DNA from: Lytechinus variegatus
Lineage: Eukaryota > Echinodermata > Echinoidea > Temnopleuroida > Toxopneustidae
Reading direction: 5' to 3'
NCBI RefSeq assembly: GCF_018143015.1
Contig: NC_054740.1
Span: forward strand, 15,454,797 to 15,518,796
DNA length: 64,000 nt
This document shows, in pieces, positions 16,001 through 28,000 of this stretch. How positions within the stretch are numbered: position 1 is the first letter of the stretch; every line of letters begins with the position of its first letter. A program made the translations under genes and the position numbers. The notes under the pieces are model-generated. The model worked only from the letters and a program-made list of their open reading frames with translations, was not told where the DNA came from and searched no databases.

Positions 16001-19000
16001 TTTCAGCAATCCATGGGTTGAAGCGTGTTCATTGAACAGGTTGATGATGTTGATGATCTCGATGAGAACTGATAATTTCTCTCTCAAAATAACTGCAAAC
16101 AGTTCATTGATGCATAAACTGCTCTGATCTGATCTGGTGAAGTGATCTCATATGATGTGATGATCAAGTGATCTAATATGATGTGATGTGATCTCCTGCT
16201 CTCATATGATGTGATGGTGTGATGATGTGATGATAATCTTGAAGAATCCGCCAGCTTTATATAGTTTGCAGCTATTCTTCTAGAATTCACTATTAAGGAA
16301 GGTTCTAGCATTTTCTTTAAAAAAACTTTCTCCTTTCAGGAGCAGTCAAAATCCAGAACACTCTTGAATGACCTCATTGAAATCAAGAGTGTCAATAGCA
16401 TAGCTAAGCCTATTGTTCCTAATCTCTATTCAGAAATAACAATACAACTCCTTGGCCTTTTAAATAGGCAAGGCCTGCATAATAAAAAGACATTCTTGAA
16501 TGTTCTTTACAATTCTTGGCTAACCTTAAAGGGAAATAACTAATAGATGAATGTAATTGCTTTTACAATTCTTCTAAAATTATTCTTATATGTAACACCT
16601 CCCCCACCGGGAAAAGAAAGCTTTACCGTAGTAAAGGTTTCTTTATGATTACTTTTTCTTTTAACTGTTCAAAGTCATCTTGATAAATCATTTACATTTA
16701 TCGTGTACAAAAATATAGTACTTAACGAACATGTTAAAATAAATGAACATCAAAGATGTTTTCTTCAAATGACACACTTGGTCAAAATCATGAATAATTT
16801 CACTTTTTATACTCTTGATAGAGCATCAGCAATTACATTATTCTTTCCCTTTATTTGTACAATTTTCAAAGGGAATGGTTGGAGCATTAGGCTCCATCTA
16901 TACAGTCTTTGATTCTTTGTTTTGAATTTCTCCAAAAACACAAGAGGATTATGATCTGTATAGACTGTAATCTCTCCATTGGTTAGATACACCTCAAACT
17001 GCTGAAGGGCTAGTACGAGACTCAGGGCCTCTTTTTCAATAGTTGAGTACTTCTTCTGAAATCTATTGAGTTTCTTAGAGAAGTAGCACACTGGTTTTTC
17101 GATGCCTTCTTCATCTTCTTGGAGCAATACTGCTCCTACTCCAACATCACATGCATCAATTGCTACTTTGAATGGCTTTGTGAAGTTTGGAGCTGCCAAA
17201 ATAGGCTCATTCACCAAAATGGCCTTTAATTTCTCAAATGATCTTTGACATTCGTCAGACCAAACATACTTCACTTTTGCCTTCAGCAGGTTTGTCAGAG
17301 GACTAACCACTGTACTGAAATTTGGAACAAATTTCCTGTAGAAGTCGCTCATACCTAAGAATCTGAGCAATTCTTTCTTAGTTGTGGGAATTGGGAAGTC
17401 TAAGATAGCTTGTATCTTGGCTTCTCTTGGTAGCACTTGCCCTTGACCAACCACATGACCAAGATATGTGACCTTTGCCTTGGCAAATTCACTTTTCATC
17501 AGATTCACTACTAGATTGGCTTTGTCCAGCCTGTCAAACAGTGCTCTCAAATGATTCAGATGATCATTCCAAGTATCACTGTATACTAGGATGTCGTCTA
17601 TGTATACGACACAATTGTCAAGTCCGGCAATCACTTGATTTGTCAACCTTTGGAAGGTTGCTGGGGCATTTTTCATTCCAAAAGGCATGACTTTGCATTG
17701 AAATAAGCCTTCGGGTGTGACAAAGGCTGATATCTCTTTGGCTCGGTCAGTCAGTGGCACTTGCCAATATCCTTTAAGCAAGTCTATCTTTGTGATATAG
17801 GCAGAATTTCCAACCCTATCAATACAATCTTCTAACCTAGGAATTGGATACGAGTCAGTCTTAGTTACTGCATTTACCTTCCGGTAATCAATGCAAAATC
17901 TCTGAGAGCCGTCTGGCTTTGGAACCATTACAATGGGAGAACTCCAACTACTCTGACTCGGTTCGATTATGTCATTATCTAACATAAACTGTAATTCCTT
18001 ATTCACCATTTCCAACTTGCTTGGATTGAGCCTATAAGGATTCTGTTTGATAGGTCTTACATCACCTACGTCTACATCATGTACAGTTAAAGGTGTACGA
18101 CCTGGTTTGTCTTTACATACATTCTCATATTCTCTTAACAGGCCAGATATATCATTTCTCTGATCTTCAGGCAGGTGTTTTAATGCCTCATCCATGTTTC
18201 CTAACATCTCTGAGTTAGACAACTTTACACCACATGGTTCGTTCTTAGATACATCTGTATAAGACAATTCATTATCTGTCTTTTCATAGCATTCTTCTTC
18301 ATGTACATTTACATGTTTTTCTTCTTCTTTGACCTGTGTTGTACCTATTGGCTGACTAGCCTCTCGCTCAAAGTATTCTTTTAACATGTTTACATGACAA
18401 ATTCTTTGAGACTTTCTTCGATCAGGGGTACTGATCACATAGTTGACATCATTCAATTTCTTTTTGACTATGTAGGGACCACTAAACCTAGCTTTCAAGG
18501 GCTCACCTTGCAAAGGCAACAACACTAATACTTTGTCTCCAGGCTTGAAACTTCGCTCTTTTGCATTTTTGTCAGCTTGAGCTTTCATTTTTCCCTGCGA
18601 CTCTTTCAAGTGTTCCTTAGCCACATCACAAGCTTTTGAGAGCCTTTCTCTAAACTTTGACACATAGTCTAGAAGGTTTACATCATCATTCTGAACCATA
18701 AACCTCTCTTTGATAAGCTTTAGGGGACCCCTAACCTCATGACCATAGACCAATTCAAATGGACTGAAACCTGTGGACTCATTCGGGGAATCCCTAGTTG
18801 CAAACAGTAGGAATGAGATCCCTTTATCCCAGTCATCGGGATAGTCTTCACAATAAGCCCTAATCATGGTCTTCAAAGTCTGATGATAGCGTTCTAACGC
18901 TCCTTGGGACTGTGGGTGATAAGCAGAGGACTTGATCTGCTTTATTCCCAACTCCTTCATAACTTGCTGAAATATTCCTGACATGAAATTTGACCCTTGA

Positions 19001-22000
19001 TCAGATTGAATTTCCTTCGGCAGACCGTACCTAGTGAAAAACTGCACTAACGCCTGCACCACTGTCTTTGCAGTGATACTTCTCAAAGGTATCGCCTCTG
19101 GAAACCGTGTAGACAAGTCCATAATCGTCAGGAGAAATCTGTGACCCGACCTCGTTCTGGGTAAGGGTCCAACACAATCAACAAGAACCCTAGTAAAAGG
19201 TTCATCAAATGCAGGAATGGGTATCAATGGAGCAGGCTTGATAGAAGGCTGTGCCTTACCAATAATCTGACATGTGTGACATGTCTTACAGAAATGCACA
19301 ACATCTTTGTGCATCTTAGGCCAATAGAAATGCCTCATAATTCTATCTTCTGCCTTCCGAATACCGACATGACCTGCCATAGGTAACTCATGAGCCATTT
19401 TCAGAATATCTGTGCGGTAACAAGGAGGAACTACAACCTGGTGAATTATACACCAATCTTCATCAGCTGGTCTCCGGGGAGGTCTCCATTTCCTCATCAA
19501 AATGTCATCTTTGACATAAAAGCACTCAGGAACCTTATCAGCCTCAGCCTCAGAACATGCTTTTTGTGACAAGCTTTTTAATTCTGGGTCTGCCTGTTGT
19601 GCCTGTACTAGGGAGGATTTACTAAACAAACTATCATTGTTAGCAACAGAGCCTTCAACACTATCCCCATTCAAATCCTTGAAAAAGGTTTCAGCTAACC
19701 AGACATCAGTACTCTCCTCTACATCAGCAGATTCCGCATCATCCTTTTCAGCTCTACGAGTCTGAGACCTAGTAACAACAAAATCCGGGAAAATCCCAGG
19801 AAAATCTTCCTGCAACAATTCAGTTTCAGCTACCTCAACGGGCTTTTCCGAAACCACTGGAGATGCAACAACTTTATCTCCAGCCAAGTCGTTACCTAAC
19901 AAGAAATCAACACCTTTCATGGGTAATTCTGGAACGACACCAACAGTCACAGGACCACTAACTAGGTCACACTTTAAGTCGACCTTATGCAAAGGAACCG
20001 ACATGAAATTTGGGCCAATACCTTGAACTAAGACGTTGGCATTCTCTGAACTCTCCGGAGGAAGAGCCGAATCCCTGGCACCATCAGGGACTGTGCAGCC
20101 CCAGTATCCCTAAGGATCACCACTGACCTACCAGCAGCACCAGTCGAACAAGGGGATACTTCACCATCATGCAAAAAACTTCTAAAAGTTTCATCAACCT
20201 GTTTGACTTTATCAGCAAATACTAGAGAAACACTCTCAACATCTCGATTGGGCTCTGATGGAACAAACTCCATCGAGGGAACACTTGTTTGCTTGACAAA
20301 ACCCATGTCTTTCTTAACTTTGGTTGGCATTCCAACCAATTTCCAACATGATTCTTTCAAATGTCCCGATTTATGACAATGAGTACAAATTTTGGAACTA
20401 CGAATCTCAGACCTTTTGGTTGATTCTGTGCCCCCACTAGCCTGATTCTTGTTAGCGTCTTTGTCCTTGCTTGCATATTTTCCCTCACTAGGTTTATTGT
20501 GGGATTCAAATGACCCTTTACCTTTCTTTTTCCAATAATTCTTGAAAGGAGGCCTATCTCCACTACCCTTATGTGTGACCTCAAATTCATCAGCTACTAT
20601 GGCTGCTTTACTGACTTCAGTAACTCTATGGTCATCTAAGTGAGATTTAATGCCAAAAGGAAGACTCTTTTTGAATTCTTCTAGGAGGACAACTTCCCTA
20701 AGGTGAACAAAATCTTTGTCAACTTTCAGTGATCTGTACCACTTATCGAACATCATTTCTTGTTCCCTAGCAAATTCAACATACGTCTGGCCTGATTGTC
20801 TTTGCATGTTCCTAAATTTATGTCTGTACGCTTCTGGTACCAACTCATATGCATTGAGAATTGTTTCTTTTACTGTAGCATAGTCACATGATTGCGTTTC
20901 AGAGAGTGAAGAATAGACTTTTGCAGCCTTTCCAACAAAAACACTTTGAAGGAGAAGAGTCCAGTATTCCTCGGGCCAATTCAGTCTCTTGGCCACTTTT
21001 TCAAATGACACAAAATATGTATCAACTCCCTCTTCATCAAATTTTGGCACAAGGCGAATGTTTTTCGCCACATCAAAGCCTTGGGGAGGTTTATCTTTAA
21101 CAGAGTTAGTATTTGCATGAGCTAACTCCATTTCTTTCAACTTTAACTGGTACTCCAATCTCATTTTCTCCATTTCAATGTTTTCTCTCATTTTCATTTC
21201 CTCCTTTTCAAGGTTTTCTTTCATTTTCATTTCCATCTCAAACTTTGCCAGTTGAATCTGAGCATCATCTGAAACAGTAACAGAAGTTTCAGACTCCTCT
21301 GTAAGCTTCATGTGACTAGATAACAAGTCAATTATCTCTGCCTTCTTTAATCCTGGGGCTAGAGATACACCCAAATGATCACAAACTGTTATCAAATCAT
21401 CTTTCTTCAGTGACTTCAAATGATCATATGACAATTCTGTCTTTGCAAGAAATTCTTCAACATCAAATGTAGCCATAGTGAATATACACAAATACAAGCA
21501 AGTAATAACACAGTACAGTATATTCTAGAACTTTCCAAAATGTTTCCAATTCAAATTGGCTTTTGTTTTAAATTGACTTTCGTCTCAAATTGGTTTTCGT
21601 TTCCAGAAAAACTGTTTTTAGTTTCAAATTGTCTTATACAAATTTGGTTTTCGACTCCCGGACAACTGGTTTTAATTTCAAATTGGCTTATACAAATTTG
21701 GTTTTCGACTCCCGGACAACTGGTTTTAATTTCAAATTGGCTTATACAAATTTGGTTTTCGTTTCAAATTGCCTTGGCTTGTACAAATTTGGTTTCCGTC
21801 TCCCGGACAAGCCCCCAAAATTATTTGTTACGATACTGCAACAAATAACAAAGAAGATTTTTAAATATAAAGTTTCAATTTTCCTTTTTTTTTATTACAG
21901 GAAATAATTATACATAAATAAAACAAATAATGATCTTACATAAATCTCTTGAAGTGTCCGATGTAAAATCCCGAAGTGATGATACTATATCCAAGTAATA

Positions 22001-25000
22001 ATCCAAATGATAAAATCCCAGTTGACTGGCGAAAATTCACAATGATGGCGATGATGAAACTGATGTTGAAGTCCGATGAATAATAAAAGTCACTGTAACG
22101 AGTTGAAATGTCCGTGAAGACGATGTTGATGATGATTAACAGTCAATTTCAGCAATCCATGGGTTGAAGCGTGTTCATTGAACAGGTTGATGATGTTGAT
22201 GATCTCGATGAGAACTGATAATTTCTCTCTCAAAATAACTGCAAACAGTTCATTGATGCATAAACTGCTCTGATCTGATCTGGTGAAGTGATCTCATATG
22301 ATGTGATGATCAAGTGATCTAATATGATGTGATGTGATCTCCTGCTCTCATATGATGTGATGGTGTGATGATGTGATGATAATCTTGAAGAATCCGCCAG
22401 CTTTATATAGTTTGCAGCTATTCTTCTAGAATTCACTATTAAGGAAGGTTCTAGCATTTTCTTTAAAAAAACTTTCTCCTTTCAGGAGCAGTCAAAATCC
22501 AGAACACTCTTGAATGACCTCATTGAAATCAAGAGTGTCAATAGCATAGCTAAGCCTATTGTTCCTAATCTCTATTCAGAAATAACAATACAACTCCTTG
22601 GCCTTTTAAATAGGCAAGGCCTGCATAATAAAAAGACATTCTTGAATGTTCTTTACAATTCTTGGCTAACCTTAAAGGGAAATAACTAATAGATGAATGT
22701 AATTGCTTTTACAATTCTAAAATTATTCTTATATGTAACACCTCCCCCACCGGGGAAAAGAAAGCTTTACCGTAGTAAAGGTTTCTTTATGATTACTTTT
22801 TCTTTTAACTGTTCAAAGTCATCTTGATAAATCATTTACATTTATCGTGTACAAAAATATAGTACTTAACGAACATGTTAAAATAAATGAACATCAAAGA
22901 TGTTTTCTTCAAATGACACACTTGGTCAAAATCATGAATAATTTCACTTTTTATACTCTTGATAAAGCATCAGCAATTACATTATTCTTTCCCTTTATTT
23001 GTACAATTTTCAAAGGGAATGGTTGGAGCATTAGGCTCCATCTATACAGTCTTTGATTCTTTGTTTTGAATTTCTCCAAAAACACAAGAGGATATGATAC
23101 TGAGAGCACTTGGCAAAAATTGTATCAAGTGCTAGATACATGGAGCAATTGCATATTGATTTCATATCACTTGAAATTGATTTGAGTTGTAATTTAACCA
23201 CCCCTCCCCTAGTTTGAGGAAAAAGATAAGTTTGTAGTTCTCTATCTTACCTGGTCGTGTTGAGCAGATGTCTTTTTATCCCAGACTTCAATCACAGTGA
23301 AATTATTTCTCATTCTCTCCAGGAGTGACTGGGTCAGAAACACTGGAGATACCTAAGAGAGCGAAGAAAAAAATAAATGTTGCAAATACATCTAGTTCTT
23401 CTTATTCATCTGTCTCTGAGCTCCTGCCCCTTTATGATTGATTTACCTTAAACAATTATTTTGCCATTTACTTAGAGAATGTTTCACTTGATTCAAACCC
23501 ATCCCTACTCTATGTAGTTAAATAAATTGTATTTCATAAATTTAAACTTGATTAGTTTCAAATTAATATTTGATTCGAACCAATTTCTACATATTTTACA
23601 GAAACAGTACCTTCTAATTCCATATTCTTTTTTCTTTGTCTTGTTCTTCATTTTCATTATCTTTACATACACATGTTTCATTACTGAATCAGTTAAACAA
23701 TATCTCCTCTTACTAACGATCTTCAACAGGCTGCAATGTCTTAGTGTTTATTCTCTTTCCTACATTTGAAAATAAACATGAATCAATGAACTTTCGCCCC
23801 ACATAGAAACAAATAGGGAAGATCAACATGGAATGAATTACCTGCACATAGTCAAAGTTTGGTTGAGTGGTTCCCCAACACACATCAGACCTAGCTGCAT
23901 CATCCAACCAGAACATACGACCAACCAAGTAGGTATTATGCACCAGTCTGTCTCTTCCTCCTGGGATGTATACATGATATAGGAAGAGCATGTCTGGTAA
24001 TATCATATCTTTATCAATCATGTTTTTCTTGTTTATGTGATATCAATAAAAAAAATCTTTTTTTAGCTATAACTGAATACATGAACATAAAATATGAATG
24101 CTTGTTGCATCTGTCATTATCATTGAAATCTTTCACCAAATATAAATTAAGTGATTCATGCATATCACATTTTTACATAAATGTACCCTAAATAAATATT
24201 TTATACATCTTTCTACAAAGCTCTTTCAAACAATAGTCACTTAATCACATCATCCATAAAAAATTTCTCTTTTGAAACAAAATATCTTATGTGACCATTT
24301 TCAAATTATATCTTTGGTAAGCTCAGAATATAACAAAACTTTCCTAAAATTATCAGGAGAAAATTGGGGCATCCGATTTAGCACTTCATACTCAAGTTAG
24401 TCTGAGGCCCTGTAAAAGAAAGCTTATTGATAAATTAAAGGACTGATTTTCATGATTGATTGCATTGACTTACATGTGTAGTAAAAATACCCTCTGTTAG
24501 AAATAAATCTTCACTAAGCACAAATTTCCCCTAAGCAAAAATCCCAATCACAAAATGTACACGAACCTGAAGTATATTGTAAAGTAGGATGAGGTCTTGG
24601 CATACTATGTCCTGGTATAATGGGGGTATTTAGATGACCATCTCTTACATACAGCAAAGAATGGAGAGTTAGGGCCTGTGGTGGAGAATGATTACATAAG
24701 AATTTATATCGAGGTAAAAAAAGGCCATTAAGAAAATATATGTATAGGGGCAGACGGCAATTGGCTTTTCAAAATCTTTGGAATTGCCTATGAGCCCAAA
24801 TATATTACAATGATTTTATTTAATATGTACATGGAAATAAACATTAATAAGGTTGAGAAAAGAGAGTCCACCATGTAAAATCAGGAGAATATGTCACCAT
24901 GTTTGATATTTGTTTTTATTTATGAAGGGCCTCAATGGAAACCAGCTTGTTGTTGATTGGGCTACCCTTCTTTTAAATATTTGAAATAAAGAAATAAATT

Positions 25001-28000
25001 CTTAGACTATAAAACCAAAGTCATTTTGACCTGAAATATGAATAGCCCACATAAACTGCAATTATCAAATTTTCTGAAAATATGAAGAAAAAAGTTAGTA
25101 ATAAATGTCACAAGCGGATATATGTATAATACATGTATACTGCATAACTTAATCCCAAGTACCTTCATGCATAAGAGCCTAAAATAGGTAAAAGTGGATG
25201 GTACAAATTAAACAAAAATTATATAACACACCTCAAAGCCTTCTTGGTGTTTTGGAGATGTCTCCCTATTCTTCATCTTGGTAGATTGGATAATTTGATC
25301 ATTGGCATATTCTCCTACTAAGTTGTCAATATCTGGTCCTTTACAGGAGAGAGAGACAGAGAAGGTAATAAATAGTATATTTTAATGGCATAGTAGATGA
25401 ATACTGTAGGGAAAGGCAGGGTAAGTTGAGCATAGGGGCTTTAACCCCACCACTTTGTTTTCAATTCTGAAACAAAAAGTAATTTTTAGAGGGAAAAATA
25501 CAAATTTCAGTCAAAAAAGTAAAAAAGGGTGTAAAATAGATAAGTGCTTTTACCCACACATGTCTTCAAATATATTATAGAAATAAGAGCAATATTGTTA
25601 GTCCAAGTATGGATTCCCATTCTTGTCATAGTCTTTTACATGATGAATGCATAAGAAATGTGTGGATGTGAAAATATCACAATAAGTTTGGACTGGGGTA
25701 ATTTAAGCCAAATCAACATGGGGCAAGTTGAGCCATGGTAATTCTTATGGTGATTTATAATAAAAAAAATTTAAAAATGTAAAAGCCATTGATATGCAGG
25801 CAGAAAGGAGCTAATTCACATGACAGTTCTTTTACTTTTAGAAGATGTTAGTATTTATAGAGAATTAGCAAGTGAAAATACTTTAAATGAAAAATTGACA
25901 TCCTGGTTCTTCCCGCATACATTTTTTTTTGTACATAGTTTTTGTGGCTCAACTTACCCCAGACGGTGGCACAACTTACCCCACAGATGGGGCAAGTTGA
26001 GCCATTTGACATCGTTTTTTTCAAAGGTCACGATGACTTTCAGTGTGGGGGTAGAAAGTTATATATAGGTGAAAAAGATTTCCCAAGAATCAAATTTAAA
26101 GGCAAGGTACTTATTTCTACAATATTACCAGTCATATCAATTCTAACATGCAAAATGCAAAAAGTGTCACAACTTACCCCGCCTTCCCCTACTATCATAT
26201 TCATTTATTTTGGTTATTTTACTTTTAACTTTTTACATTTGGTTCTATTTGAACTATTTCTTCTGAGATAAGATTTTATCAACCTCTATCGACCCCGGAT
26301 TGGGTGTATGAGAGTCTTGACATGAATACATTTACATAATGAATATGTGCATAAAAATGAACAGATTTATGATATACTATTGTTTGCATCGTGACAGAAT
26401 ATGTTGCAAAAAAGCTGAATAACAAAAATTAATAACGAAATCTACTATAATCTATCTGTTGTGTTAAGCACAATAATATTGCAAAAACATATTGGGTGCT
26501 TATATTCACTTTTTAACATTTTGATACAAAATGTTACAAAAATGTGACTTCATTATTAATATAGAATTATATAAGAGTAGTGCATATTCAAGCAAATATT
26601 TTACATTTTACTAGATTTCCAAAGGAAATACTGAAATAATATGATATCACAAGGAAACGAACCTGGATGACCAAATGGAACAGCAGCCGATGACTTCCCA
26701 GTTGTTCTATACCGACTTCCATCTTTGGCCTGGTGACTTTTAGGTGAAGTATGCCTGGATGATGGCTGTGATGGTGGTGATGCATGCCCTGTGAGATGTG
26801 TTAACCCCATCCTACGGTCAGATGAGGGGAGAGGTACTATCTTAGCACCCTGCATCTCGGCTACTCTGGTCTTAGTGAGAGCAGAGGCAAAGTCCTTACT
26901 GTCTGATGCAAGCTCTATACTTACCTATGACAAATTGAATGAAGAAAAAATGATAATATACCCAAAGAAGTGATGCATCTCATACAACTGAAATAGGGAA
27001 TTTCTACTCAGTAGAAGAAATATATATAATATTCAATTGTATTCATTTGCCATTATAATACAAAACATATTATCATTGGGATTCATTTAAGATAAGGCAA
27101 TCTACAAGTCTGATATCAGGAGTATAAGGGACTCTAAAGGACTCTCTGGGACACCAGACATTAAGTTTGCATATATACATGCACAATGCCATGTAAAGTT
27201 AATTGGCAATTGATGTTTAATGCGATAAATCCCATGTGCTATAGGGATCAATGGAGATTTTTTTCATGACAATTCCCATTTTTCAAACATTAATTTCATC
27301 TGTATATATTCACTTACTGAAATAACACCAATCATGTTTCCTTTTGGACTGGTATCCTGATCACTGGTCTCAGATGGAGAGGTCTTATCCTTGACCGGTA
27401 GATCTGAGATGGTCACTAGGTCTGGACTTTGGATGAGTGACCTCAGAGGAATACTGGCTACTCCCAATATTGTTGGCTAAAATGAAATGAGAGTAATGAG
27501 AAGTAGATTTACAAGCTGTCTCTGAGTACAAAGTGATCTCAATTTTGGTTTTGATTAATGAAAATAAGATATTGTATAGTGCAGCCACTACTCAATTACA
27601 TGGATACTCTACTGTGCTTTGAAATAAAACTATTTTGTTATACTACAAAATCTGAAACAATCTACTTAACAGTTCCATGCACAGGCGAGTCTTCAATAAT
27701 GATTTGAAAGCAAGATTAGAATGGGACTTCTATTATGATGGAAATTAGTTCATAGTTTAGGAGCTACAATGTTGAATGCGCAATCTCCAAAAGTTGCTTT
27801 TGATTAAGTATATAAGGTAATTTAATTAGAGCATTGTAATTTATATGAGGTTGGCTGTATTTAAAAAGAAAGAAATTCTGGCAGGTAATTAGGAACTTTG
27901 ACATTAAAGTGATTTATGATTATTGCTTACATGTTTATCTCCTGCAATCTTGGAGAAGACCTTGAAGACAAGGAGTTGCTTCCACCATCGGTCAACTGCT

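Larger units (their letters stand above)
15680..23093 (-). mobile_element. Gmr1-like Ty3/gypsy LTR retrotransposon, 1.5-unit tandem, in C2CD3 intron 20
   Basis: Minus-strand order: a piece of pol 3' end (23093-22741), 5' LTR (22740-21826), PBS, leader repeats, gag, pol, polypurine tract, 3' LTR (16597-15680). Pol order is protease, integrase, reverse transcriptase, RNase H. That order within a gypsy-type element is the known mark of the Gmr1 group, described from deuterostomes. Gag has a SAP-like start, a coiled coil, a SCAN-like capsid and one zinc knuckle. The element lies on the same strand as C2CD3, so its LTR signals could in principle affect host transcripts. I see no target-site duplication; the right end is truncated within pol. 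Confidence 0.95.

Noticed and set aside
16084..16311. 75-codon frame found identically in both LTRs
   Set aside because: It is in the LTR, is low complexity (GATGTGATGATC repeats), and is identical only because LTRs are duplicates.
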